Shown here: piece after piece, positions 6,248 to 16,596 of the stretch
How positions within the stretch are numbered: position 1 is the first letter of the stretch
Layout: each line of letters starts with the position of its first letter
Assembly: GCA_017483225.1 (NCBI GenBank)
Contig: JAFULF010000022.1
Location: 1 to 34,049, forward strand
Source of the DNA: Alistipes sp.
GTDB taxonomy: Bacteria > Bacteroidota > Bacteroidia > Bacteroidales > Rikenellaceae
Direction of reading: 5' to 3'
Length of the DNA stretch: 34,049 nt
Notes under the pieces: model-generated
Told to the model about the DNA's origin: nothing
What the model saw: only the letters and a program-made list of their open reading frames with translations
Databases searched by the model: none
Made by a program: the position numbers and the translations under genes

Positions 6248-9220
6248 ATGAAGAACTTGAAATATTATTGTCTGTTGTCGGGTATGTTGCTCGCCCTGAT
6301 TTTTGGCTCAGCGACAAACCTCTCTGCCCAAAATAGCGGAGGACAAAAAGTTACGGTAAGCGGTATTATCACCTCTGCGGAGGATAGCCAGCCGCTTATT
6401 GGTGTTGCTGTGGTGGTTGCCGAGACACTGCAAGGAGTAACGAGCGGCATTGACGGCTCCTACTCCATTGATGCAGTTGCCGGCCAAACCATCTCTTACA
6501 CCTTCCTCGGGTGTAAGGAGGTGCTCTATACGGTACCTGCGGGTGCAGCGACCGCCAAGTATGACGTTGTGATGCAGAGCGACACGGAGTCTATCGACGA
6601 CGTTGTCGTTATCGCCTATGGTGTCCGCAAGAAGGGCACGGTGGCGGGTTCGGTGTCGAGCGTAAAAATCGAGAAGATTGAGAGCACACCTACGGCGGCC
6701 TTCGACCAAGCGTTGCAGGGTCAGGTTCCGGGCTTGTCGGTTATGTCGAATACGGGAGAGCCAAGTGCCTCTGCCACAATGACTATCCGTGGCACCAACT
6801 CCATCAACTCGGGCACCGCACCGCTCTACATTCTGGATGGCGTGCCTATCTCGGCGAGTGACTTCAACACCATCAACCCTGCCGATATCGAGTCTATCTC
6901 GGTGCTCAAAGATGCCTCCTCGACATCTATCTATGGTGCTCGTGCTGCCAATGGTGTGATTGTAATCACCACAAAACGAGGCCGCAAGGCGGAGCGTCCA
7001 CGCATCGACTATCGTATGCAGCTCGGATTCTCGCAGGTGGCCAACAACGGCAAGTGGGACTTGATGAATACCGCCGAGCGTATCCAGTACGAGAAGGAGA
7101 TAGGAATGACCGAGGGTCAGGACTACAACCTCCTCGCCAAGACCGACGTGAACTGGCTCGATATGGTCTATAACCGTGCGGCACTGTTGCAGAGTTACGA
7201 ACTCTCGGTGTCGGGTGCTGACGACAACACCTCGTACTACGTTTCGGGTGGCTACTACAATCAAGATGGTACGGCTCTCGGCTCCTCGTTCCAGCGTTAC
7301 TCGCTGCGTGCAAACTTGGAGCAGAAGGCGGCTAAGTGGCTGAAACTCGGCACAAACACGATGCTCAACTATCAGGGCATAGAGCAGGCCGACGAGGGTA
7401 GCTACACCCTTGTAACCCCTATCTCGGCATCCCGCTTTATGCTCCCGTATTGGAACCCTTATAAGGCTGATGGCAGCCTCGCCTCCATCGCTGACGGCGG
7501 CTGGAAGGGCAACGGACAGAACCCTATCGAGTGGTTGCAGAACAACCCGGTGACATACAAGAAGTACAAGCTGCTCTCGACCGTCTTTGCGGAGGCGTAT
7601 CCGGTCAAGGGACTGACACTGCGCTCGCAGTTTGGTGCCGACTTCTCGCACACCACGGGCTTTGCGCAGTCGTTCCCAAGTTATGCGCCTAATCAGGGTC
7701 AGGGCTCGGCATCACGCAGCTCTACCGATAGCTACACCCTCACCATCACCAACACGGCGAACTACCGCTTTGACATCAATGGCGACCACAACTTCAACCT
7801 CCTCGTAGGTCACGAGGGCGTGGATACACACTACGAGGCGTTCAGCGTCTTTACGGCCGGTCAGAACAACGACCGCCTGACGGATATCTCGTCAGCAACA
7901 CGTGCCACGGGATGGGACGATACGACCGACTCGGATTACGGTTTCCTCTCCTTCTTTGGACGAGGCGAGTACAACTATGCCAACCGCTACTTCTTCGAGG
8001 TTGCAGCACGTGCCGACGGCTCATCACGCTTCGGCATCTCCCGCCGCTGGGCAGGATTCTGGTCTGTGGGCTTTATGTGGGATATGCGCAACGAGGGCTT
8101 TATGCAGCCTTATGCACACTGGCTGACCAACGCACAGGTGGCTGTATCTACGGGTACGTCGGGTAACTCCTCAATCCCTAACTATGAGCACTTTGCCCTC
8201 GTGGGCGGAGGTCTGGACTATGTCGGCAATGCCGGCGTGGGATTGGCACAGCCGGGCAATGAGAATCTGGGCTGGGAGAAGCCGTGGACAACCAACGTGG
8301 GTCTGCACTTCGGCTTCTGGAACCGCCTCAATGTCGATGTCGAGTACTACTACAAGCTCACCTCCGATATGCTGATGCAGGTGCCTCAGTCATACGCCGA
8401 GACGGGCTTCGGATACTACTGGGACAACGTGGGCGAGATGCTCAACACCGGTTTCGAGGTCAATCTGAACGGAGTGCTCATCCAGAGCAAGGACTTCCTC
8501 TGGACGGTGAATGCCAACGTGTCATATAACCACAACAAAATCACGGAGTTGTACAACGGCGTTCAGGAGTACGAGAACTCCGGCACCAACACCAAACTCG
8601 TGGTAGGGCACTCGCTCGGCGAGTTCTTCATCAACCGCTATGCGGGCGTGAACCCTGCCAATGGTGATGCCCTCTGGTACACGAAGGATGGGGAGCTGAC
8701 CAACAAGTTGCGTGACGAGGATAAGGTGCTTGTCGGCAAGAGCTATATCGCCCCTTGGCAGGGTGGTTTTGGCACCAACCTCTCGTGGAAGGGCCTCTCG
8801 CTCAGCGCACAGTTCAGCTGGGTGGCCGACCGTTGGGTGCTCAACAACGACCGCTACTTCGACGAGAGCAACGGCCGCTTCGCCTCCTACAACCAATCAC
8901 GCCGACTGCTCGACCGCTGGAAGCAGCCGGGCGACATTACCGACATCCCTCGCCACGGCGTATATACGGAGTTTGACAGCCGTCTGTTGGAGGATGCTTC
9001 GTTCCTGCGACTTAAAAACCTGATGCTCAGCTACTCGTTCCCGCAGAAACTGCTGACCAAGAGCCGAGTATTCCAAGGCATACGTATCTATGCGCAGGCG
9101 CAGAATCTCTTCACGGCGACCAAGTTCTCGGGTCTTGACCCCGAGGGTTCGACAAACCTCTACGCTGCGCAGTATCCTATGGCACGTCAATACACCTTTG
9201 GCGTTGATATAACCTTCTAA
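6248..9220 (+). CDS. susC: SusC-like TonB-dependent outer membrane transporter
   Basis: The product is 990 residues, typical SusC length. A signal peptide (residues 1-28, ending LSAQ) is followed by a carboxypeptidase-regulatory-like domain (about 34-112), a TonB-box-like DDVVVIAYG (117-125), a plug with LYILDGVP and IESISVLKDASSTSIYGARA (about 130-245), and a barrel to the C-terminus ending FGVDITF. It would import a ligand captured by the SusD lipoprotein encoded 15 bases downstream, powered by TonB-ExbBD. The substrate cannot be read from the sequence; neighbours suggest protein or glycoprotein material rather than plain polysaccharide. The upstream ATG is chosen because it gives a Lys-bearing signal peptide. 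Confidence 0.95.
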   Translation: MKNLKYYCLLSGMLLALIFGSATNLSAQNSGGQKVTVSGIITSAEDSQPLIGVAVVVAETLQGVTSGIDGSYSIDAVAGQTISYTFLGCKEVLYTVPAGAATAKYDVVMQSDTESIDDVVVIAYGVRKKGTVAGSVSSVKIEKIESTPTAAFDQALQGQVPGLSVMSNTGEPSASATMTIRGTNSINSGTAPLYILDGVPISASDFNTINPADIESISVLKDASSTSIYGARAANGVIVITTKRGRKAERPRIDYRMQLGFSQVANNGKWDLMNTAERIQYEKEIGMTEGQDYNLLAKTDVNWLDMVYNRAALLQSYELSVSGADDNTSYYVSGGYYNQDGTALGSSFQRYSLRANLEQKAAKWLKLGTNTMLNYQGIEQADEGSYTLVTPISASRFMLPYWNPYKADGSLASIADGGWKGNGQNPIEWLQNNPVTYKKYKLLSTVFAEAYPVKGLTLRSQFGADFSHTTGFAQSFPSYAPNQGQGSASRSSTDSYTLTITNTANYRFDINGDHNFNLLVGHEGVDTHYEAFSVFTAGQNNDRLTDISSATRATGWDDTTDSDYGFLSFFGRGEYNYANRYFFEVAARADGSSRFGISRRWAGFWSVGFMWDMRNEGFMQPYAHWLTNAQVAVSTGTSGNSSIPNYEHFALVGGGLDYVGNAGVGLAQPGNENLGWEKPWTTNVGLHFGFWNRLNVDVEYYYKLTSDMLMQVPQSYAETGFGYYWDNVGEMLNTGFEVNLNGVLIQSKDFLWTVNANVSYNHNKITELYNGVQEYENSGTNTKLVVGHSLGEFFINRYAGVNPANGDALWYTKDGELTNKLRDEDKVLVGKSYIAPWQGGFGTNLSWKGLSLSAQFSWVADRWVLNNDRYFDESNGRFASYNQSRRLLDRWKQPGDITDIPRHGVYTEFDSRLLEDASFLRLKNLMLSYSFPQKLLTKSRVFQGIRIYAQAQNLFTATKFSGLDPEGSTNLYAAQYPMARQYTFGVDITF

Positions 9221-9235
9221 ATCGGAGAAAAGACT

Positions 9236-10753
9236 ATGTTACGAAAGATAAAAATATACATCACTATTGCGGCGACGATGCTCCTGACGGTGTCGTGTCT
9301 GGACAAGGAGCCGCAGTCGGCAATACGCCTCGACAAGGCGATGCAGAGTTTCGACGATGCGGAGCAGACGGTAACCGGCATCTACGCCCTGCTCAAAAGC
9401 GGTGCCCTGTATAGCGGCTACCTCACGCTGCTGCCCGACATTCAGGCCGACTTGGTATATGCTGTGGATGGCTACTCCAACACCTACGGAAGTTTTTGGT
9501 TGTGGCAGATTCGCTCGACGACATCGGAGGTGGGCTCGGTATATGGTGCACTCTACAACGTCATCGCCAACTGTAACTTCTACCTCGACCGCATCGGTGG
9601 CGTGATGGATAAGGAGACCAACGACGAGAAGCTCGAAATCCTCGACACCTACACCGGAGAGGTATATGCAATCCGTGCTCTGGCATACTCGGAGCTCATC
9701 AAGTGCTTCTGCGAGGCATACGACCCCGACAACGCCTCGACACAGTTGGGTGTTGTGTTGCGTTCGAGCTATGAGCGTCCGGAGCCTATCGTGCGTGCCT
9801 CGTTGGAGGAGTCGTACCAATTTGTGTTGAACGACCTGGCCAAGGCGGAGGCTCTCCTTGTCAAGGAGGACGATATGTACAGCAGCGTCTATGCTACGCA
9901 GGCTATGGCGTATGCACTCCACGCACGTGTGGCGCTCTATATGCAGGATTGGGAGGCGGCGATAGACTACTCGACACGCCTGATTGAGAACAAGGAGTTC
10001 TCGCTCTCGTCGGCAAACACGCTCTACACCGATACGATGACCTACTTCGACTATATGTGGAACTACGACTTGGCGACGGAGATTATCTACCGTGTGGGCT
10101 TCACCAACACCTCGTATGGCGGTGCGCTCGGCTCGGTATTCCTCAACTTCACGACCGACTACACGTACTTCTATCCTGACTACGTGCCGGCGCAGTGGGT
10201 CTTGAACCTCTACTCCAACGCCGATATGCGCTACAACAGCTACTTCTACACGGCGGCCACAGGCCATTCGCACGGCTTGCAGTGGCCTCTGCTGATGAAA
10301 TACTATGGCAACCAAGAGTTTATTTCGAGCAGCCTGCTCTACCACGTCTCGATGCCGAAGCCGTTCCGTCTGGCGGAGCAGTATCTGATTCGTGCCGAGG
10401 CGTACTGCCGCCAGAACAAGTTCTCGGAGGGCTCAAAAGATATCTCGACGTTGCGTCAGGCACGATTCTCCTCGGGCGGCTCGCTCAACCTCACGGCGGA
10501 CAACTTCTTGCAGCAGATTTCCGACGAGCGTGTACGAGAGCTCTATATGGAGGGTTTCCGCTTGCAGGACTTGAAGCGTTGGGGCAAGGAGTACAACGAG
10601 GGCAACGGCTTCGAGCGCACTCCGCAGACAAGCTCCCTCACCGAGGGCAGCTCCCTCAAAGTCGATTGGGATAACCCTCTCTTCGTATGGCCGATACCTC
10701 GCCACGAGATTGAGGCTCCGGGGGCAAACATAAAGCCTAACAAGAGCAACTAA
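9236..10753 (+). CDS. susD: SusD/RagB-like nutrient-binding lipoprotein
   Basis: The product is 505 residues with a lipoprotein signal peptide ending LLTVSC (lipid-carrying Cys21). The SusD N-terminal region (about 35-200) includes the segment RALAYSELIKCFCEAY typical of its TPR helices. The C-terminal SusD region holds PFRLAEQYLIRAEAY and the family signature ERVRELYMEGFRLQDLKRWG. SusD proteins form the lid over the SusC barrel and capture the ligand at the cell surface. It is only 15 bases after susC. The family is secure; the ligand is unknown. Confidence 0.94.
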   Translation: MLRKIKIYITIAATMLLTVSCLDKEPQSAIRLDKAMQSFDDAEQTVTGIYALLKSGALYSGYLTLLPDIQADLVYAVDGYSNTYGSFWLWQIRSTTSEVGSVYGALYNVIANCNFYLDRIGGVMDKETNDEKLEILDTYTGEVYAIRALAYSELIKCFCEAYDPDNASTQLGVVLRSSYERPEPIVRASLEESYQFVLNDLAKAEALLVKEDDMYSSVYATQAMAYALHARVALYMQDWEAAIDYSTRLIENKEFSLSSANTLYTDTMTYFDYMWNYDLATEIIYRVGFTNTSYGGALGSVFLNFTTDYTYFYPDYVPAQWVLNLYSNADMRYNSYFYTAATGHSHGLQWPLLMKYYGNQEFISSSLLYHVSMPKPFRLAEQYLIRAEAYCRQNKFSEGSKDISTLRQARFSSGGSLNLTADNFLQQISDERVRELYMEGFRLQDLKRWGKEYNEGNGFERTPQTSSLTEGSSLKVDWDNPLFVWPIPRHEIEAPGANIKPNKSN

Positions 10754-10757
10754 GCAA

Positions 10758-10765
10758 GGGAGGAG
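10758..10765 (+). promoter_or_regulatory. Shine-Dalgarno-like site before the third operon gene
   Basis: GGGAGGAG lies 5 bases before the ATG at 10771, in the 17-base gap after susD. It is one of two strong purine-rich sites in the window, with the one before rplJ. Other genes of this operon lack a comparable site. Confidence 0.55.
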
Positions 10766-10770
10766 TAAAG

Positions 10771-11709
10771 ATGAAAATGATGAATAAGATGAAGATAGCA
10801 ACCATTACCCGAAGCCTGCTCGCCATAGCACTGCTTGCGGGTACAACCTCGTGTAGCGAGCAATACACCACCTACTCGGATGCCGAATATGTGATGTTTG
10901 CCGATACGCTCTCGACAAATATGGTACTTGCCGACGACGAGGCGTTCAAGGTAAAGGTCGCCTCTACCGTGACACGTGACTACGACCGCACCTTCGGCGT
11001 GGAGATTATCGACCGAGGCAGCAACGCCATCGAGGGCGTGCACTATCGCCTGAAATCCAACACCATAACCATCCCCGCCGGCAAGTTGGCAACCGATGTG
11101 GAGGTGTATGGCCGTTACGAGAACTTCGAGGATACCGACTCGCTCGGCTTCTCGCTTCAACTCGTTATGCCGGACAAACTCAAATGGCCTCTGGGCGAGA
11201 ACAGCAACCGCACCAAGGTCGTGATGTACAAGAGTTGTCCGTTTGACATAAACAACTTCACGGGGTATTGCGTACTCTCGTCAATGTTGCTCTACAACTA
11301 TCCGGGATTCTACAATCAGTCGTACCAGAAGTTGGTCAAGACCCGACTCCACCCGACCGAGCCTAACACCATCATCTTGGAGAGCTGCTTCTACACGGGC
11401 TACGACGTGACGATGAAGTTCCATCCCGAGGAGCCTGCAAAGCCGACCCTGACGATGGATAAAGACCAAGTATTCAGCGACGAGGAGTCGGTATTCGGAC
11501 AGATTCTGGGCGACAACCGCATACTCGGTACCCACAGCACCTACTACGACAACTACTTCAACTCGTGCCAACGATTTGCCGTGCTATGGACACACGTCTA
11601 TGTCGAGGATATAGGCACAAGCATCGGCACCGTGGGTCACTTCTACAACATCCTCGAATGGGTAAGCGACGAGGAGGCCGAGCGACTCAAACGTGAAGAG
11701 GGCTGGTAA
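10771..11709 (+). CDS. SusCD-associated lipoprotein with Calx-beta-like N-terminal region
   Basis: The product is 312 residues with a lipoprotein signal ending LAGTTSC (Cys28). Residues about 45-125 contain AIEGVHYRL and TITIPAGKLATDVEV, the pattern seen in DUF4843/Calx-beta-like domains of proteins that often follow SusD genes. The remainder (about 140-312) is rich in Tyr and short strands with no family I recognise; it could be a lipocalin-like or immunoglobulin-like fold. A surface-exposed accessory role, perhaps ligand binding alongside SusD, follows from the context only. It ends 71 bases before the next gene. Confidence 0.75.
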   Translation: MKMMNKMKIATITRSLLAIALLAGTTSCSEQYTTYSDAEYVMFADTLSTNMVLADDEAFKVKVASTVTRDYDRTFGVEIIDRGSNAIEGVHYRLKSNTITIPAGKLATDVEVYGRYENFEDTDSLGFSLQLVMPDKLKWPLGENSNRTKVVMYKSCPFDINNFTGYCVLSSMLLYNYPGFYNQSYQKLVKTRLHPTEPNTIILESCFYTGYDVTMKFHPEEPAKPTLTMDKDQVFSDEESVFGQILGDNRILGTHSTYYDNYFNSCQRFAVLWTHVYVEDIGTSIGTVGHFYNILEWVSDEEAERLKREEGW

Positions 11710-11780
11710 ACAAGAGAGTGGCGGCAGCGTAAAACGGAGCGGCAAACAACTGAGATTGAATGAATTAAAAACAAGATAAT

Positions 11781-13826
11781 ATGAAGCAGATTTTTAACAT
11801 ATTTGGCGTAATGCTCCTCTGCGTGGCGATGCTCTTCGCCTCCTGCGAGAACTCCTCGACAGACGATAACGGCGGAGGCAATGGGGGCGAGATTGAGGAG
11901 GTTACTCCGCAGTGGCCCGAGGCGATTGAGGCCGACGTGCTTGCCGGTGAAACCTATACGCTCACCATCGAGCCTAACGTGGATTGGGTATTGTCCATTC
12001 CGGAGAGTATGGCGGCATACTTTCAGATTCAGGATGGTGAGAATCAGGTATATACACTGCGTGGCAAGAAGGGCGAGCATAAGGTAACCATCAACATCTC
12101 GAACACCGAGGATTTCGACCTTGACCGCACCTGCGAGGTGTCGCTGACGATGAAGGGCGAGACACGCATCATCGCAACGCTCACCAAGAGCAAGAAGGAG
12201 CGTGAGCTGAAAATCTACGCTGCACAGGTCGATGAGGGGGCTTTCGTCTATGAGTCCGACAGCGAGTCGGCTCTCACCTTCGCATACGAGAGCGAGGATA
12301 TGACCGCCAATGCCTCGGCGACGATGTTTTGGCCGGAGGGTATGGGCTCATACATGGCCCGTGTGAAGGTGGAGTCCAACTTCGAGTGGATGGTCGATGG
12401 CGTGCCGACGTGGATTACGCCTATAAAGAATGGCGAGGCGGGCACCACCGAGTTGTGGTTGCAGGGCGCAGCGGCATACTACCCTATGGAGGCCTCGACG
12501 GCGACCCTCTCGTTTGTCGCTGCGGCAAATTCGGAGGTTGTGATGGCAACAATGGAGGTGTCGATTCCGAGTGCCAAGGATATATTTATGGCCGAGAGTT
12601 TCAGCGCAGAGTCCATATTCAACTATGTGGGCGACTTCTACAACGCCTCTATCGACAGCTATATCGAGGGTGGCAAGGGCCGTGGCAGCATCACCGCCAT
12701 TGATGGTGCGCAGGTTTGTGCCGTAGCTTTCTCCGAGCAGGTGGGTGTCACCGTGGCAGAGATGAACCCTGCGTGGGTAACCATCTCCATCGATGAGTGG
12801 GATGCCACCGATGCCTCGCTCATCCAGCGTCGCTACATCGAGTATGGCGTTACGACCAACAACGATGCCGCTCGTCAGGCATATCTGTTTGTCATTCCTG
12901 CCGACGTGGAGGCCGACCTCAACTCTATATGCGAGCGTGAGGGCGACTCCTACACGGGTAATATCACCGAGGCGTATAAGCCTTATATGGTGACCACAAT
13001 CTCGCAGAGCGAGACCCCGGGCAATATCGAGATGTTGCAGGCGGCAATGTTTGCCGACACGGGAGGTCAGTTCGAGCGTCTGCCTTCGGGCTCCTACGTA
13101 TCGACACTCTTCCCTGACGTGTTCGAGGCATACAGCATCCTCTTCATCAACCTCGCACAGAACGAGAGCGACTCGGCTCTGCTCAAAATAGCACGTGAGG
13201 TGACCTCCGTAGCATACTACTACTTCGCCGACGAGAGCGGCAAACTTACCGCTATGACGGGCGAGGAGTCGTGGTTGAACCTGACCTACTCGGCAGAGGG
13301 CTCTCGTATCACAATGAGCCCCGACAAGAGCACCGCAACATCATACGGCCCGACCAAGTGTCAGGAGGGTTACATCACACTGGCGGATGAGCAGGGTGTA
13401 TTTGCTGCAATACGCTGCATATACAACCCTAATGCGAAGGTTGAGTTGCCGGCGTTGAAGTTCTACTCGGAGACGGGAGCCAAGGGCAACGGCTCGACAC
13501 TCGTGCGCCTTACCGAGGGTGAGCTGTTTACGACCTACAACCAGAAGTATCCGGGTACAAACATCTACCACCTGACCTTCACCTCCGCACGACCAAACCT
13601 CTCGATGTTGACAGGTCTGTACAACACAACGACCGAGATGCCTTACAACTGCATCTTCGACAACGAGGATGACCGCAGTTGGCTGGGATTTGAGGCCGCC
13701 ACGGAGTATCAGATGATTACCATGAAGGCCGACGTGGGCAATGGAAAGACGGGAGCGTTGGTATTCCTCAACAGCGAGGGCAAATACAACTACGTGCTCG
13801 TATGCACGCTCAACATTGCACAATAG
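11781..13826 (+). CDS. Large lipoprotein with BACON-like repeats (DUF5003-like)
   Basis: The product is 681 residues with a lipoprotein signal ending LFASC (Cys22) and a Gly-rich spacer (about 30-37) that would hold it away from the membrane. Two or more beta-sandwich segments resemble BACON domains: one with VDWVLSIPES (about 65-130) and one with FEWMVDGVPTWI (about 200-270). The C-terminal half is not recognised beyond a resemblance to DUF5003-type proteins, which I hold with low certainty. Such proteins are usually surface-exposed glycan or mucin binders in SusCD loci. No catalytic motif is visible. Confidence 0.7.
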   Translation: MKQIFNIFGVMLLCVAMLFASCENSSTDDNGGGNGGEIEEVTPQWPEAIEADVLAGETYTLTIEPNVDWVLSIPESMAAYFQIQDGENQVYTLRGKKGEHKVTINISNTEDFDLDRTCEVSLTMKGETRIIATLTKSKKERELKIYAAQVDEGAFVYESDSESALTFAYESEDMTANASATMFWPEGMGSYMARVKVESNFEWMVDGVPTWITPIKNGEAGTTELWLQGAAAYYPMEASTATLSFVAAANSEVVMATMEVSIPSAKDIFMAESFSAESIFNYVGDFYNASIDSYIEGGKGRGSITAIDGAQVCAVAFSEQVGVTVAEMNPAWVTISIDEWDATDASLIQRRYIEYGVTTNNDAARQAYLFVIPADVEADLNSICEREGDSYTGNITEAYKPYMVTTISQSETPGNIEMLQAAMFADTGGQFERLPSGSYVSTLFPDVFEAYSILFINLAQNESDSALLKIAREVTSVAYYYFADESGKLTAMTGEESWLNLTYSAEGSRITMSPDKSTATSYGPTKCQEGYITLADEQGVFAAIRCIYNPNAKVELPALKFYSETGAKGNGSTLVRLTEGELFTTYNQKYPGTNIYHLTFTSARPNLSMLTGLYNTTTEMPYNCIFDNEDDRSWLGFEAATEYQMITMKADVGNGKTGALVFLNSEGKYNYVLVCTLNIAQ

Positions 13827-13888
13827 AGGGGCAGCACAGGCTGACAGTGAGAAGAATAAGAAGTAAAAAAAATAAAAACAGAGTTTCG

Positions 13889-16582
13889 ATGATGAAACAG
13901 ATGAGATTTACCGTATATATGGTTGCGTTTCTGGCAGCACTCGGCCTGGTGAGCGGTTGCTCGCCGGAGGGTGTGGCCGATTATCGTGAGCCTGACTACG
14001 GATATGTACAATTCAAACTCTACAAGAAGGCCTCCTACGAGGCTCCCGTGGCAGAGTTATCCTCAACACGTGCCATCAAGACGACGTTGGACTACTTGTC
14101 CGAGGCGTGCAAGGTGAAGGTTACGCTCAAATATGAGGATACCACCCTTGCGCAGACGCTCAACCTCTCGGCGGCAGACGATGACGCTGCGGAGTTCGGG
14201 TTGCGTAGCGACAAGCTCAAACTGCTTGTGGGCAACTACAACGTGGTGGTCTTCTCGTTGTACGACAACAACGACCAGCACATCTACACGGGCAGCCCTG
14301 AGGGCGAGAGTAGCTTCACGGTCATCTCCGGCGGCCTCTGCTCGCACGACCTGACCGCCGATGTAACCCCTCGTGGCAAGGTGCGCTTCACGCTCAAAAA
14401 GGATATGTCGGGGCTGACACGTGCCGTAGAGCGAGAGTACACATTCGACGAGATAAAGTTCGTGGATATCACGGTAGGTCGTGTGCTCGCCTCGGGAAGC
14501 GTCACCAACCCGACCTCATTCCAGAAGCTGCCTGCGAAGTTCTCGATGCACTTCGACGAAGAGGACGAGGTGAGCGACAAGGAGGGCTACCGCACCTCTT
14601 CGAGCCTCTGCGACACGTTGCTGTCACTCCCTTCGGGCAAGTACCGCATCGTATCGTACAGCACCTTCGACGAGAAGAAGTTCCTGCTCGAAAACAACGC
14701 CAACCCGCCACTCTCGGAGTTCGAGGTGGAGGATAACGTGACGACCGAGGCTGATGCCCGCATCCGCCTCTACGAGAGTGACGAGTATATCAAGGACTAC
14801 TACGCCCTGCGTGAGATATGGAGGGCGTTAGATGGCGAAAACTGGTACTACGACGGCGAGAACTACACCCGTGGCATCAACTGGGAGTTCAACAAAGACC
14901 CCGACCTGTGGGGTGACCAGCCGGGAGTGTCACTGCACTCCAACGGCCGTGTGGCACGCATAGATTTGAGCAACTTCTCATTCCGAGGCGATATGCCTGC
15001 TGCCATCGGACAGCTCACGGAGCTGGTGGAGCTCTACCTCGGCACACACAACGACACCAACTCGTTTGGCTACGACTCCTCGATACCTATGGACCAGAGC
15101 CTCGCCGAGCGAAGCCGCAACCGTATGGAGAATAATCGCAAGTACCTCGCCTCCATACACCCTGCTACGCAGATGTCGGAGCCTTGCGCTCGTGCCTTGG
15201 CAGAGCAGGGCATCCGTATTCCGGAGACGGCACTCTACGACACCCTCTCAGAGAAGGAGATTATCGACCCTCGCACGGGCGAGCAGCGTCAAATATCGCT
15301 GATGGATACCAACCACGGAACGATAAACAACGGCTTGAAGTCGCTGCCGAAGGAGATTGGGGCCTTGAAGAAGTTGGAGTATCTCTATATCGCAAACAGC
15401 GAGATTGAGAGCCTGCCGGAGGAGTTGGCACAACTGGAATCCTGCACCGACTTGGAGATTTATAACTGTCCGAAACTCACCACCTTCCCTACGGCGCTGG
15501 GACTGATGCCTGAGCTCATATCGCTCAACATCTCCAACAATGCGCAGTGGAGCGCCGAGGAGTGCTACAAGGGTTTGGATGCGTTGGCTACGGGCCCTGC
15601 GAAGGAGAAGATACAGATTCTCTACGCCCGACAGAACAACCTCAAAGAGTTGCCAGCATCGTTCTCGAATATGAAGAAGCTCGGTCTGCTCGACCTTGCA
15701 TACAACCAGATTGAGAAGATACATCCGCTGGGCAAGGATATCAGCATCGTTCAGCTGTACCTCGACCACAACCGTCTGACCAGCATCCCGACCGTCAAGG
15801 ATGAGGATGGCAACGACTACTTCTGCGGCTATAACGACATAGAGACCTTCTCTGTCAAGTATAACAAGCTGACCAAGTTCCCTAACATCTTCTCGGCAAA
15901 GAGTCCATACTCGATTACCTCTATCGACTTCTCCGGAAACGATATTGACGGCTTCGAGGGCGAGGAGAATGGTACGTTCAAGGGAGTGAAGGTGCAGACG
16001 CTGACACTCGCCTGCAACCCTAAACTGACGAAGTATCCGAAGTGTCTGGCCGACACCAACTCGCTCGTCTCCTACATCATCCTGCGTGCTTGCAGCCTCG
16101 ACGAGGTTCCGAAGGGGTCGTTCACATACCGCAACTCGGTGGACCTGATGTCGCTCGACCTCTCGTACAACAACCTCACGAAGTTGCCACAGGAGATGCA
16201 CGCCGGCAACCTTCCATACCTCTATGGTGTGGAGCTCTCGTTCAACTCGTTCAGCGAGTTCCCTTACGAGCCGCTTGACAGCCCGGGCCTCACGGTATTC
16301 GCCGTGCGCAGCCAGCGCAACAACAAGGGCGAGCGATGCCTGCGTGAGTGGCCTACAAGTATCGGTATGCACAAGGGCCTGCGAGGTCTGTACCTCGGCT
16401 CAAACGATATAGGTCGTGTTGATGATACCATCTCAACACTGATTTACTACCTCGATATCAGCGACAATCCGAACATCATCTTCGATGCGAAGGATATCTG
16501 CTACGCTTGGCGTGTGGGTGCCTACATCCTTGTCTATGACAAGACACAGGATATACGCAACTGTGACTATATGAAGGAATAA
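13889..16582 (+). CDS. DUF4458-like lipoprotein with leucine-rich repeats
   Basis: The product is 897 residues from the ATG at 13889, which gives a lipoprotein signal ending LVSGC (Cys24); an earlier in-frame ATG at 13802 overlaps the previous gene and lacks a signal peptide. The segment GYVQFKLYKKAS (about 37-48) and the Ig-like N-terminal part resemble DUF4458. A capping region near residue 305 (YYALREIWRALDGENWY) precedes many leucine-rich repeats of the LxxLPxxIxxLxxLxxLxIxxN type, running to about residue 885. LRRs bind proteins or peptides, so this is a likely surface receptor or scaffold for the operon's substrate. Confidence 0.85.
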   Translation: MMKQMRFTVYMVAFLAALGLVSGCSPEGVADYREPDYGYVQFKLYKKASYEAPVAELSSTRAIKTTLDYLSEACKVKVTLKYEDTTLAQTLNLSAADDDAAEFGLRSDKLKLLVGNYNVVVFSLYDNNDQHIYTGSPEGESSFTVISGGLCSHDLTADVTPRGKVRFTLKKDMSGLTRAVEREYTFDEIKFVDITVGRVLASGSVTNPTSFQKLPAKFSMHFDEEDEVSDKEGYRTSSSLCDTLLSLPSGKYRIVSYSTFDEKKFLLENNANPPLSEFEVEDNVTTEADARIRLYESDEYIKDYYALREIWRALDGENWYYDGENYTRGINWEFNKDPDLWGDQPGVSLHSNGRVARIDLSNFSFRGDMPAAIGQLTELVELYLGTHNDTNSFGYDSSIPMDQSLAERSRNRMENNRKYLASIHPATQMSEPCARALAEQGIRIPETALYDTLSEKEIIDPRTGEQRQISLMDTNHGTINNGLKSLPKEIGALKKLEYLYIANSEIESLPEELAQLESCTDLEIYNCPKLTTFPTALGLMPELISLNISNNAQWSAEECYKGLDALATGPAKEKIQILYARQNNLKELPASFSNMKKLGLLDLAYNQIEKIHPLGKDISIVQLYLDHNRLTSIPTVKDEDGNDYFCGYNDIETFSVKYNKLTKFPNIFSAKSPYSITSIDFSGNDIDGFEGEENGTFKGVKVQTLTLACNPKLTKYPKCLADTNSLVSYIILRACSLDEVPKGSFTYRNSVDLMSLDLSYNNLTKLPQEMHAGNLPYLYGVELSFNSFSEFPYEPLDSPGLTVFAVRSQRNNKGERCLREWPTSIGMHKGLRGLYLGSNDIGRVDDTISTLIYYLDISDNPNIIFDAKDICYAWRVGAYILVYDKTQDIRNCDYMKE

Positions 16583-16596
16583 AAAGAGTGCGAGAT

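Noticed and set aside
13802-13888. Earlier ATG for the DUF4458-like LRR protein
   Set aside because: It overlaps the previous gene and would bury the lipoprotein signal peptide behind 29 residues.
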